Assembly (NCBI GenBank): GCA_963716235.1
Contig: CAVQTE010000031.1
Span: forward strand, 1 to 64,000
Source: Sva-07 sp963716235
Lineage (GTDB): Bacteria; Actinomycetota; Acidimicrobiia; Acidimicrobiales; Ilumatobacteraceae
Reading direction: 5' to 3'
Length of the DNA: 64,000 bases
Every line of letters begins with the position of its first letter. Positions within the stretch are counted from its first letter, which is position 1. Below the pieces are notes generated by a model. The model searched no databases. It was not told the origin of the DNA and saw only the letters and a program-made list of their open reading frames with translations. The translations under genes and the position numbers were made by a program. Below, in pieces: positions 25,529 through 34,652 of this stretch.

Positions 25529-26974
25529 TCAGCGAGGCAGGCCGGGGATGCCCGGCATGTTGGGCATGCCCGGCAGGCCGGGGAGATCCATGCCGCCAGT
25601 GGCATTCGGATCGAGTAGGCCCGGCGGCAGCCCGCGACCCTTCGGGCCGCTTCCCTTGCGCCCCTGTTTGCCCTTCTTGCCGGGCTTCTGCGCGGCCATG
25701 CCGAACTTCTTCATCATCTTCTGCATCTCACCGAACTGCTTGACGAGACGGTTGACATCGCCAACCTGGGTGCCGGAACCATTCGCAATACGCTGGCGGC
25801 GGCTGCCGTTGATGATCGCCGGCTGCGACCGCTCGCCCGGGGTCATGGCCCGGATGATCGCTTCGATCGGCTTCAGATCGTCGTCGTCGATCTTTGCGCC
25901 CTTCAGCTCCTTCGGCATCCCCGGCATCATGCCCATGAGGCTGCCGAGCGAGCCCATCTTCTTGATCTGCTGCATCTGATCGAGGAAGTCGTCGAGCGTG
26001 AACTGACCCTCCATCAACTTGGCGGCGGCGGCCTCGGCCTCGTTGGCTTCGAAGGCCCGCTCGGCCTGCTCGATGAGCGTGAGCATGTCGCCCATGCCCA
26101 GGATGCGACTGGCCATGCGGTCGGGGTGGAACTGCTCGAACTCGGTCAGCTTCTCACCGGTGGAGGCGAAGGCGATCGGGACACCGATGACCTCCTTGAC
26201 CGACAGTGCCGCACCGCCACGTGCGTCGCCGTCCATCTTCGACATGATGACGGCATCGATCTGAAGGGTCTCGTGGAACGACTCGGCGGTCTGGACGGCG
26301 TCTTGACCGGTCATCGCGTCGATCACCAGGAAGGTGTAGTCCGGATCCACGGTGGCGGAGATCTGACGGACCTGCTCCATCATCTCGGCGTCGATCGACA
26401 GTCGGCCGGCGGTGTCGACGATGACGACGTCACGACCGAGGCGCTTGGCTTCCTCGAGGCCCGCAGCTGATGCCCGCACCGGGTCGGACGGGTCGGAGAA
26501 CACCGGAACGTCGATCTGACGGCCGAGCGTACGGAGCTGTTCGACCGCCGCCGGACGCTGGAGATCGGCGCCGACGAGCAGCGGCTGGCGGCCCTGCGCC
26601 TTGAACCACGCAGCGAGCTTGGCCGAGTTGGTGGTCTTGCCGGAGCCCTGCAGGCCGGCCATCAGCACGACGGTCGGCGGCTTCGAGGCGTAGGTGATGC
26701 TGAGCGTTTGGCCACCGAGCGCCCGAGTGAGTTCGTCGTTGACGGCCTTGACGACCTGCTGCGCGGGGTCGAGTGCCGATGAACGTGTTGCGCCGATCGC
26801 AACTTCACGGATCCGGTTGCAGATCGAGCGGACCACCGTGACGTTGACGTCGGCCTCGAGGAGCGCCGTGCGGATCTCCTTCATCACTTCGTCGACGTCG
26901 GCCTCGGTCAGGCGACCCTTGCCACGGATCTTCTTGACGATGCCTTCGAGTCGTGTGGAGAGATTGTCGAACAT
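25529..26974 (-). CDS. ffh: Signal recognition particle protein Ffh
   Basis: A 481-residue SRP GTPase that delivers nascent membrane proteins to FtsY. N domain from MFDNLSTRLEGIVKKI. G domain with AGLQGSGKTTNSAKLA (G1), DTAGRLSID (G3), SKMDGDARGGAAL (G4). M domain with the RNA-binding GSGTQVGDVNRLVKQFGEM stretch. The C-terminal tail is Gly/Pro/Met-rich (LPGLPGMPNMPGIPGLPR) as in other actinobacteria. Confidence 0.97.
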   Translation of the reverse strand: MFDNLSTRLEGIVKKIRGKGRLTEADVDEVMKEIRTALLEADVNVTVVRSICNRIREVAIGATRSSALDPAQQVVKAVNDELTRALGGQTLSITYASKPPTVVLMAGLQGSGKTTNSAKLAAWFKAQGRQPLLVGADLQRPAAVEQLRTLGRQIDVPVFSDPSDPVRASAAGLEEAKRLGRDVVIVDTAGRLSIDAEMMEQVRQISATVDPDYTFLVIDAMTGQDAVQTAESFHETLQIDAVIMSKMDGDARGGAALSVKEVIGVPIAFASTGEKLTEFEQFHPDRMASRILGMGDMLTLIEQAERAFEANEAEAAAAKLMEGQFTLDDFLDQMQQIKKMGSLGSLMGMMPGMPKELKGAKIDDDDLKPIEAIIRAMTPGERSQPAIINGSRRQRIANGSGTQVGDVNRLVKQFGEMQKMMKKFGMAAQKPGKKGKQGRKGSGPKGRGLPPGLLDPNATGGMDLPGLPGMPNMPGIPGLPR

Positions 26975-26997
26975 CAGACCGATGAGGTTACGCCCGA

Positions 26998-28236
26998 TTA
27001 GTTGCGGGGGACTTCGTTCCAGGGAACGGACTTGTCGACGCGGGGCTCGCCGGGTAGGCCGAGCACCTGCTCGCCGATGATGTTGCGCAGGATCTCCGAC
27101 GTGCCACCCTCGATCGAGTTCGCCCGCACCCGCAGGAACGAGTAACGGGTACCGTGCATCGTGCCGGTCACGTCGAGTTCGCCGGGTCGCCGGAAGGTGT
27201 AGTCGTAGCCGACCAATGCGTCAGCGCCCATCAGGTCGATGCAGAACTCGTAGAGGCCCTTGTTCAACTCGGAGAAGGCCAACTTCGCGATCGTCATCTC
27301 CGGGCCGGGGTTGCCGGCCTTCGCGTTCTCGCCGGCCCGCTGGTTCGTGAGGCGATTGACCTCGGCCTGGACCCACCACTTCATGAGCGTGTCCTTGCGG
27401 GCGCCCGTCTGCTCGGACGCATCCAGCGTTTTCCAGATGTCGACCGCATCGTTGGCGGCAGCACCTCGACGCCGGACCGACCCGCTGCCGGCACCCTCAC
27501 CGGTGCCGATGGCGTTGCGCTCGTTCATCAGGGTCGTGAGACTCGCCCGCCACCCTTCGCCGACGTCACCGATGCGGTGCGCATCGGGCACCCGAGCATC
27601 AGTCATGTAGACCTCGTTGAACTCGGCCTCACCGGTGATCTGACGCAGCGGTCGCACCTCCACGCCCTCGGCGTGCATGTCGAGCGCGAAGTAGGTCATC
27701 CCCTTGTGCTTCGGGGCCTCGGGATCCGTCCGGGTGACGAGCATGCCGAAGTCAGCGAGGTGCGCCATCGTGTTCCACACCTTCTGGCCGTTGACGATCC
27801 ACTCGTCGCCATCACGCTCTGCCTTGGTAGCCAGGCCGGCGAAATCGGACCCGGCGCCCGGCTCGGAGAACAGCTGACACCACTTCTCCTCGCCCGTGAA
27901 CATCGGACGCAGGAACCGCTGCTTTGCTTCCTCGCTGCCGTGCGTCACGATGGTCGGGCCGGCGAGCGCCATGAAGAACGTGGCCGGCTCCGTGGGCTTT
28001 GCACCGGCCTCCCTGAGCCGCCGCTCGACGAGCCGGTTCAGCTCGGGCCGTAACGCGAGGCCGCCGTAGCCCCTGGGGAAGTGCACCCATGCCAAACCGG
28101 CGTCGTAGCGGGCTCCTCGGAACTCGATGTTGTCGGTTGTCTTCGGGTCGTGAGCGGCGAGCAGCGCATCGATGGCTGCCTCGACTTCACGCGTCTCCGG
28201 ATCGGTGGATGCGGCCGGCGTCTCGGTGCTCGTCAT
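26998..28236 (-). CDS. Acyl-CoA dehydrogenase (FadE type)
   Basis: A 412-residue FAD enzyme introducing the alpha-beta double bond in acyl-CoA. LFSEPGAGSDFAGLATKAERDGDEW is the flavin and substrate-binding middle. VNGQKVWNTMAHLADFGM and NSIEGGTSEILRNIIGEQVLGLP near the C-terminus are family signatures. It sits between ffh and ftsY on the same strand, separated by 23 bp from ffh, although it has no role in SRP targeting. Chain-length preference is unknown. Confidence 0.93.
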   Translation of the reverse strand: MTSTETPAASTDPETREVEAAIDALLAAHDPKTTDNIEFRGARYDAGLAWVHFPRGYGGLALRPELNRLVERRLREAGAKPTEPATFFMALAGPTIVTHGSEEAKQRFLRPMFTGEEKWCQLFSEPGAGSDFAGLATKAERDGDEWIVNGQKVWNTMAHLADFGMLVTRTDPEAPKHKGMTYFALDMHAEGVEVRPLRQITGEAEFNEVYMTDARVPDAHRIGDVGEGWRASLTTLMNERNAIGTGEGAGSGSVRRRGAAANDAVDIWKTLDASEQTGARKDTLMKWWVQAEVNRLTNQRAGENAKAGNPGPEMTIAKLAFSELNKGLYEFCIDLMGADALVGYDYTFRRPGELDVTGTMHGTRYSFLRVRANSIEGGTSEILRNIIGEQVLGLPGEPRVDKSVPWNEVPRN

Positions 28237-28330
28237 CACACCAGTCTGCCAGGCGGCCCCCATCGCCCCGAAGCCCGCCACTCGCCCTCCCAAACCTTCC
28301 CCTCTTCCCGAAAATCCGGGGATCGGGGGG

Positions 28331-29443
28331 TCAGGGTTCGACGAGGGCGGAGACGAAATCGGCGGGGTCGAACGGGATCAGGTCGTCGATCGTCTCGCCG
28401 ATGCCGACGAGCTTCACCGGAATGCCGAGTTCGGTCTCGATGGCGAACACGATGCCGCCCTTGGCCGAACCGTCGAGTTTGGTCAGCACCACGCCCGTGA
28501 CATCGGTGGCCTCACGGAACTCGCGTGCCTGAGTGAGTCCGTTCTGGCCGGTCGTCGCATCAATCACCAGCAGCGTCTCGGTCACCCGACCGGCGCCCTT
28601 CTCGGCGACACGGCGCACCTTCTTCAGCTCCTCCATGAGGTTCGACTTCGTGTGCAACCGCCCAGCAGTGTCGGCCATCACGAGCTGGATGCCACGGGCA
28701 GCCGCACGCTCGACACCGTCGTAGATCACAGAACTCGGGTCGCCACCCTCCGCACCCCGCACGATCTCGGCGCCCGAACGCTCGGCCCAGGTCGTCAGCT
28801 GCTCGGCTGCAGCAGCGCGGAACGTGTCGCCGGCGGCGAGCAGCACCGTTCGACCGTCGCGCATCTGCTGATTGGCGAGCTTGCCGATCGTCGTGGTCTT
28901 GCCGACACCGTTCACGCCGACGAACATCCACACGTTGGGCCCATCTGCATCGGCATCGAACGCGAGCGTGCGGTCGGAGCCTCCCAGCCGCGACACCATC
29001 TCGGCTTCGAGTTCGTCGAGCAGCGCCTGTGGTTCCGTGATCTCCCTCGCCCCCACCTTCGCACGGAGCCCGTCGACGAGGTCGGTGGTCACGCCCACCC
29101 CGACGTCGGCGCGCAGCAGTGCCTCCTCCAGATCCTCGAAGCTCTCCTCCGTGATTCCCGAGCGCCCGAGTACCCCGGTCAACGCGCCGGTGAACGCGAG
29201 ACGCGCCTTCGCCAGACGGTCACGCAGCGATGCCGGCTCGACCTCGACCGGTCGTTCTTCGACGAGCACCTCGGCGCCACCGACGACGTCAGGCTCGATC
29301 TCAGGTGGCGGGGTCGTCGGGCGCGCCGGCCGTGGCGGTGGCGCCTGGGTCGCCGCCGATTTGCGTCGGCTGACGACGATGACGCCGATGCCGAACGCCA
29401 CCACGGCGATCGCCAGGATCAGAAACAGAATCTCGATACCCAT
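28331..29443 (-). CDS. ftsY: SRP receptor FtsY
   Basis: A 370-residue SRP receptor GTPase. Unlike E. coli FtsY it begins with a membrane helix (ILFLILAIAVVAFGIGVIVV), followed by a Pro-rich linker, then the N domain. The G domain has FVGVNGVGKTTTIGKLA, DTFRAAAAEQL, DTAGRLHTKSNLMEEL and TKLDGSAKGGIV. Membrane anchoring is typical for actinobacteria. Confidence 0.97.
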   Translation of the reverse strand: MGIEILFLILAIAVVAFGIGVIVVSRRKSAATQAPPPRPARPTTPPPEIEPDVVGGAEVLVEERPVEVEPASLRDRLAKARLAFTGALTGVLGRSGITEESFEDLEEALLRADVGVGVTTDLVDGLRAKVGAREITEPQALLDELEAEMVSRLGGSDRTLAFDADADGPNVWMFVGVNGVGKTTTIGKLANQQMRDGRTVLLAAGDTFRAAAAEQLTTWAERSGAEIVRGAEGGDPSSVIYDGVERAAARGIQLVMADTAGRLHTKSNLMEELKKVRRVAEKGAGRVTETLLVIDATTGQNGLTQAREFREATDVTGVVLTKLDGSAKGGIVFAIETELGIPVKLVGIGETIDDLIPFDPADFVSALVEP

Positions 29444-29557
29444 CGACGGCGACGCTACCGGCCGAGCGACGCACGGCGGCCTCCCGGTCTACGTCACCAC
29501 AAACGCAGGAAGTCGACGTGTGGCTGACGCTGAAGGTGTGGGCGGGCGAGCCGGACG

Positions 29558-32500
29558 TCAGGGTGAGGTGCTGGAGACGCGTTCGGTGACGACCTTGCTC
29601 GATCCACCGGGCTGCATGCTCACCCCGAGCAGGCAGTCGCCGGCCTCCATCGTGCGCTTCTGGTGCGACACCACGATGAGCTGCGCATCCTTGCGGAACT
29701 CCTGGATCAAACCCAGGAATCGGTGCAGGTTCACGTCGTCGAGGGCCGCTTCGACCTCGTCCATCACGTAGAACGGCGACGGCCGCGAACGGAACACCGC
29801 AAACAGGTAGGCCAACGCCGTCAGACTGCGCTCGCCACCGGACAACAGTGAGAGCTTCTTCACGTTCTTGCCGCTGGGCTTGGCTTCGACCTCGATGCCC
29901 GTGTTGAGCATGTCGTCGGGCGTCGTCAGCTTCAGTTTGCCGACACCGCCCGGGAAGAGCAGCCCGAACAGCTGGGTGAAGTTTTCGGCGACGTCGTGAA
30001 ACGCCGAGGCGAACACATTCTGGATCTCGGTGTCGACCGCGGCAATCACACGCGACAACTCCCGGCGCGTCGAGCGCACGTCCTCCAACTGCTCCTCGAG
30101 AAAGGAGTGCCGGGTCTGGAGTTCGTTGAACTCCTCCAACGCCAGCGGGTTGATCGGCCCGAGGAGCCGGAGTTCACGTTCGAGTTCGCGGACACGCCCG
30201 GCCGGCGTCGCACCGTCGGGAAGGACCGGCAGCGGCGCCGACTCGGCAACCGACGGTTCGATGTCGAGCTCACGGCGCAGCGTCTCGATCGCCGTCTCGA
30301 GACGGAGCTTGGCCTCGGCCTCGCCGAGCTCGGCCTGGCGTGCGCGCTCGCGGGACGCGTCGAGCGCATGCTCCTTCTCGGCGCGCGCCCGGCGGTGCTG
30401 ATCGAGTTCGGTCGTCAGTCCCCGAACCTCGTCGCTCTGGCGGCGGCGCTGCTCGACGAGGTCGGCGTGCACCACCTCGACGACATCACGATGACCGGTG
30501 ACGAGTTCGACGAGCCGGTCGATCGCGGCGATGTCACGTTCGATCCTGACGCGCTGTCCTTCTGCGGCGAGGCGGGCATCCGCGTCGGCAGCCAGACGTC
30601 GTTCGGTCTCGTCGAGACGACGTTCGAGCAGCTGCTGACGCTCGTGTAAGCCGGCATTGTCGACTTCGAGATCCTTGCGGCGCGATGCCAACGCCGCCGC
30701 TCGCAACTCCATTTCGGCACGCAGCTCACCACGAGCCCGAGCGGCATCGGACTCGGCCTGCTCGTCGGACTCCAATGCCGGGAGCAACGCTTCGAGCTCG
30801 GCAATGCGCTGGTGGTCGCGCTCGATGTTGGCGGTGAGGTCGACGATCGAACGTTCGAGGTTCGCCAGCTCGGCGAGCACCTCACGATGCTCGCCCTGGG
30901 CCCGTGCAAGGCCCTCGGATGCCGCACTGAACCGGGCATCGTTGGCGTCGAGGCGCCGAGTCAGTTCGGCCTCGGCCGACCGGGCCGACTGGAGCGCCCG
31001 CTCTGCAGCCCCAACGGACTCGTTCGCAAGCGTCAATTCCGCCTCCGCCGCAGTGGCCTGCTCGACGGCATCGTCGAGCGCTGCTGCGGTCGCTCCACTG
31101 CCGGCAGCCCCGACGCGCCAGCCGCTGAGGCCGAACCGGTCACCACCGCCGGTCACGATGACCGCCTCGGGATGCGCCAACGCCGCATCGACTGCGTCGC
31201 CCACGTCGTCGAGCCGTACGGCACCGCCGAGGAGGCCATCGAGCAACGTGCTGACACCGGGTCGGCCGGAGCGCGCGTGCGGGCGCACCGCGTCGCCGAT
31301 CCGAGGAGGTGCCGAGCTCGCGGGTCGAGCGCCGAGCGCAATCACGGCACCGCTCGTGTCGGAGCTGCGAAGCGCCGTGAGCGCACGGCGGCCCGCCGCG
31401 GGGTCGTCGACAACCACGGCGGTCAGCGATTCACCGAGTGCAGCCTCGACGGCCGGCTCCCAGCCCTCGTCGATCTCGATCAGATCGAGGAGCGTGCCGA
31501 GCACCCCGTCGACGCCGGACAGCCGCTCGGCGCCGGCGCGGGCACGAGCAGCATCGAGCGCCATCTGCAGCGCCTCGACCCGCGCCGTCCATCGGGAGAC
31601 GGCGTCGGCGGCATCGTTGCGCAGCGACTGGCGTGCCTCATGAGTCGACTCAGCTTCGGCTCGTGCCGCTTCGGCCCGCTCCAGATCGGCGACCAGTGGC
31701 TCCTCGACCGAGCCGGCCGCCTCACACTCGGCGCGGAATCGCACTTCGTCGTCGGCACTCGCATCGCGCCGTTCGGCGAGCGAGTCGAACCGGTCCCGGA
31801 ATCGCCGCAGGTCACCAACGGCGCGTTCGTGCGATGTACGGACGGAGCGCAGTTCACCTCGCACCTCGGCCGCTGCGCTCGCTGCCTGCGTGCCGGTGGC
31901 GTCGGCGGCGACCGCGTCGAGCACTTTCGAACGTTCACTGCGGAACGACTCCTCGTCGGCGATCAGCTGCTCGGACGCCGGTTCGATGGCGGCGAGGGCC
32001 ACGACGACAGCCTCGAGTTCTTCCCGGAACCGGGCGGCGTCGGCCTCGAGATTTGCGACCACACCGGCATCGAGGAGCTGGCCCTTGTCGCGTTCGAGCG
32101 AGCGCCGGCGCTCGACAAGCAGGGCAGCCAGGCCACGGGCGCGCTCGCGAAGCTGCTCGACGCGTACCAGACGATCGCTCACGTCGCTCTCGCCCCGAGC
32201 AGACAGTTGCGCCTCGATCGCCATCACCTGCGTGTCGAGCGCGGCCAGTGCCGACTTCAGTTCGGACTCAGCCGACGCGCTGTCGAGTCGGGTCACGGCC
32301 AGCGATTCGAGCTTGGCCCGCCACGACGCGATCTCCCGTCCGGAGACGAACGTCTTCACCTCGGTCAGCTCGGTGATCAGCGACCCGTGCCGTTCGGCGG
32401 CTTGGGCTTGACGCTCCAGCGGACGCAACTGACGGCGGACCTCACGCAGCAGATCCTGCACGCGCAGGAGGTTGGCCTCGGTGGCGTCGAGGCGACGCTC

Positions 32501-33031
32501 GGCCTTCTCCTTGCGCTTGCGGAACTTGAGGACACCGGCAGCCTCTTCGATGATCGCCCGACGATCCTCGGGGCGCGCATTGAGGACGGCATCGATCTGG
32601 CCCTGGCTGACGATCACGTGCTGCTGGCGCCCCACGCCGGCATCGGAGAGCAGCTCCTGCACGTCGAGCAGCCGGCACGGCACGCCGTTGATGGCGTACT
32701 CGGAGTCGCCGTTGCGAAACAGCACGCGGGTGACCGTGATCTCGCTCAGCTCGACCCCGAGCGTGCCGTCGGAGTTGTCGATCGTGATGCTCACCTCGGC
32801 GCGGCCGAGTGCCGGGCGTGTCGCTGTTCCCGCGAAGATGACGTCATCCATCTTCTGGCTGCGAACGGCGCTCGGTGCCTGGGCACCGAGCACCCATGCG
32901 ATGGCGTCGACGACATTCGACTTGCCCGACCCGTTGGGCCCGACCACCACGGTCACCCCCGGTTCGAGCACCATGGTGGTGCTGTCGGCGAACGACTTGA
33001 ACCCTTTGAGGTTGAGACTCTTCAAGAACAC
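29558..33031 (-). CDS. smc: Chromosome segregation protein SMC
   Basis: A 1157-residue condensin ATPase. Walker A GPNGSGKSNVVDAIAW at residues 32-47, long coiled coils, and a hinge around 490-640 (GVLGTLLDLIEIDEGWEPAV). A second coiled coil follows, then the ABC signature LLSGGERSLTALAYLFAVF and Walker B FYVMDEVEAALDD. The reading frame is uninterrupted for 3.5 kb, in contrast with other genes here. It lies between mutM and ftsY; the rnc-smc-ftsY order is widely conserved. Confidence 0.97.
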   Translation of the reverse strand: MFLKSLNLKGFKSFADSTTMVLEPGVTVVVGPNGSGKSNVVDAIAWVLGAQAPSAVRSQKMDDVIFAGTATRPALGRAEVSITIDNSDGTLGVELSEITVTRVLFRNGDSEYAINGVPCRLLDVQELLSDAGVGRQQHVIVSQGQIDAVLNARPEDRRAIIEEAAGVLKFRKRKEKAERRLDATEANLLRVQDLLREVRRQLRPLERQAQAAERHGSLITELTEVKTFVSGREIASWRAKLESLAVTRLDSASAESELKSALAALDTQVMAIEAQLSARGESDVSDRLVRVEQLRERARGLAALLVERRRSLERDKGQLLDAGVVANLEADAARFREELEAVVVALAAIEPASEQLIADEESFRSERSKVLDAVAADATGTQAASAAAEVRGELRSVRTSHERAVGDLRRFRDRFDSLAERRDASADDEVRFRAECEAAGSVEEPLVADLERAEAARAEAESTHEARQSLRNDAADAVSRWTARVEALQMALDAARARAGAERLSGVDGVLGTLLDLIEIDEGWEPAVEAALGESLTAVVVDDPAAGRRALTALRSSDTSGAVIALGARPASSAPPRIGDAVRPHARSGRPGVSTLLDGLLGGAVRLDDVGDAVDAALAHPEAVIVTGGGDRFGLSGWRVGAAGSGATAAALDDAVEQATAAEAELTLANESVGAAERALQSARSAEAELTRRLDANDARFSAASEGLARAQGEHREVLAELANLERSIVDLTANIERDHQRIAELEALLPALESDEQAESDAARARGELRAEMELRAAALASRRKDLEVDNAGLHERQQLLERRLDETERRLAADADARLAAEGQRVRIERDIAAIDRLVELVTGHRDVVEVVHADLVEQRRRQSDEVRGLTTELDQHRRARAEKEHALDASRERARQAELGEAEAKLRLETAIETLRRELDIEPSVAESAPLPVLPDGATPAGRVRELERELRLLGPINPLALEEFNELQTRHSFLEEQLEDVRSTRRELSRVIAAVDTEIQNVFASAFHDVAENFTQLFGLLFPGGVGKLKLTTPDDMLNTGIEVEAKPSGKNVKKLSLLSGGERSLTALAYLFAVFRSRPSPFYVMDEVEAALDDVNLHRFLGLIQEFRKDAQLIVVSHQKRTMEAGDCLLGVSMQPGGSSKVVTERVSSTSP

Positions 33032-33080
33032 AGCAGCAGCGAAACTACCCGCTCGGCCTTCTTCGACCCCGACTCCCCGA

Positions 33081-33917
33081 TCAAAACTGGCACACGGGGC
33101 AGTAGTGGGTACCTCGGCCGCCGGTCATCGTTCGGCGGATCCAACCACGCCCACAGGTCGAACATCGCTCGCCGCCGCGGCCGTACACACGGTGGTCGTC
33201 CTGGTACGAGCCGCCCTCGCCCATCAGATCGACGTACTGGGCGTCACCGAGGGTGGATCCGCCGGCGGCAATCGCCTCGCTCAACACACCGACGATCGAC
33301 GCATGGAGCACTCGGATCTGACGACGGTCGAGCGTCGACGCAGCTCGGTCGGGCCGGAGTCGGGCCCGATGAAGGATCTCGTCGGCGTAGATGTTGCCGA
33401 TCCCGGCGATCACGTGCTGGTCCAGCAGCATCGGCTTGAGCGCCCGCTTCGAGGTGCCGAAGGCGGCACGCAGGATGGCCGGATCGAATGGTTCAGCGAT
33501 CGGATCGACCCCCATCCGAGCCAACTCCGGCAGCTCCGTCCCGACGTTGTCGGGGTCGAACACCACCACTTCGCCGAACGTGCGGGGGTCGACGAACCAT
33601 GCTTCGTGACCGTCGTCGAGATGCATCACGACGTGGGTGTGAGGCGGCCGGGGTGACCCGGCGTCCGCCAGCAACACCTGGCCACTCATGCGCAGGTGGA
33701 TCATCATCGTGTCGCCGGAGTCGAGCGGGAGCAGGAGGTACTTGCCGCGCCGATCGGCAGCCTCGACGACGGCGTCGGTGAGCCCGGCGATCAGCGCTTC
33801 TCGGGACGTGCGGCGGACCGTGCGTTCCCGGCCGACGTCGACCGAGGTGACCCGTCGGCCGACCAGGTGTCGTTCGAGGCCCCGCCGAACGGTTTCGACT
33901 TCGGGGAGCTCCGGCAT
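33081..33917 (-). CDS. mutM: Formamidopyrimidine-DNA glycosylase
   Basis: A 278-residue bifunctional glycosylase/AP lyase removing 8-oxoguanine. The catalytic N-terminus is PELPEVETVRRGL (Pro nucleophile after Met removal, Glu). GIGNIYADEILHRARLRPD is the H2TH region, and the C-terminal zinc finger C-x2-C...C-x2-C is in CSTCGRGW and YCPVCQF. All catalytic and metal residues are present. Confidence 0.97.
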   Translation of the reverse strand: MPELPEVETVRRGLERHLVGRRVTSVDVGRERTVRRTSREALIAGLTDAVVEAADRRGKYLLLPLDSGDTMMIHLRMSGQVLLADAGSPRPPHTHVVMHLDDGHEAWFVDPRTFGEVVVFDPDNVGTELPELARMGVDPIAEPFDPAILRAAFGTSKRALKPMLLDQHVIAGIGNIYADEILHRARLRPDRAASTLDRRQIRVLHASIVGVLSEAIAAGGSTLGDAQYVDLMGEGGSYQDDHRVYGRGGERCSTCGRGWIRRTMTGGRGTHYCPVCQF

Positions 33918-33948
33918 CAGTCGTTCAGCCCCGTCGTTCAGTCAGACG

Positions 33949-34641
33949 TCAGACGAACGTGGAACAAGCTTGCGTGGCAGCGGCCTGTTCGGCTGCCTTC
34001 TTCGATCGGCCATCGCCCTCGCCGACCACGTCGTCGTCGATCCGTACGGTCGCATGGAACGACTTCGCGTGGTCCGGGCCACGTGACGTCACCTCGTACA
34101 CGGGAGCACCGCGACCAGCGCGGGCGCTCAGTTCCTGGAGTTGTGTCTTCTGGTCGAACTGGTCCATCGAGTCGGCGGTTTCGGGCATACGTGGCATCAC
34201 CAGCCGCTCGACCATGCCGTATGCCGCCTCGGCGCCCCCGTCGAGGTACACGGCTCCGAGCACCGCCTCGAAGGCATCGGACAGGATCGACGGCTTGTCG
34301 GAGCCCCCGGCAGCGGCTTCACCGCGTCCGAGCAGAATGTGCGGCCCGAGATCGAGCTCCTCGGCGACTTCGGCCAGTGCAATCGCATTGACCACACTCT
34401 TGCGCAAGTCGGTCAGCTGGCCTTCGGCCACGTCGTAGCGGTGGTACACCATGTCGGCGATCGCCCAACCGAGGACGGCATCGCCGAGGAACTCCAGCCG
34501 CTCGTTGCTGATCGCGCCGGGGGTCTCGGCACACCACGAACGATGGGCGAGCGCACGACGCAGCAGGGATTCATCGGCGAAGTCGTGGCCGATGCGATCG
34601 GCCAGCGCTGCGAGATCCGCGTCGGATCCGGACGTCACCAC
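33949..34641 (-). CDS. rnc: Ribonuclease III
   Basis: A 230-residue dsRNA endonuclease for rRNA processing. The signature NERLEFLGDAVLGWAIAD carries the catalytic acids, SDAFEAVLGAVYLDGG the second acidic site, and a C-terminal dsRBD follows (TQLQELSARAGRGAPVYEV, GRSKKAAEQAAA). The start is GTG 34641 or the next GTG. It is separated by 11 bp from the plsX-ACP gene. Confidence 0.96.
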   Translation of the reverse strand: MVTSGSDADLAALADRIGHDFADESLLRRALAHRSWCAETPGAISNERLEFLGDAVLGWAIADMVYHRYDVAEGQLTDLRKSVVNAIALAEVAEELDLGPHILLGRGEAAAGGSDKPSILSDAFEAVLGAVYLDGGAEAAYGMVERLVMPRMPETADSMDQFDQKTQLQELSARAGRGAPVYEVTSRGPDHAKSFHATVRIDDDVVGEGDGRSKKAAEQAAATQACSTFV

Positions 34642-34652
34642 GCGACGTTGCT

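Noticed and set aside
29996..30649. Plus-strand ORFs across smc and similar long plus-strand ORFs (e.g. 30812-33439)
   Set aside because: High G+C creates long open antisense frames; codon pattern and protein similarity support only the minus-strand smc.
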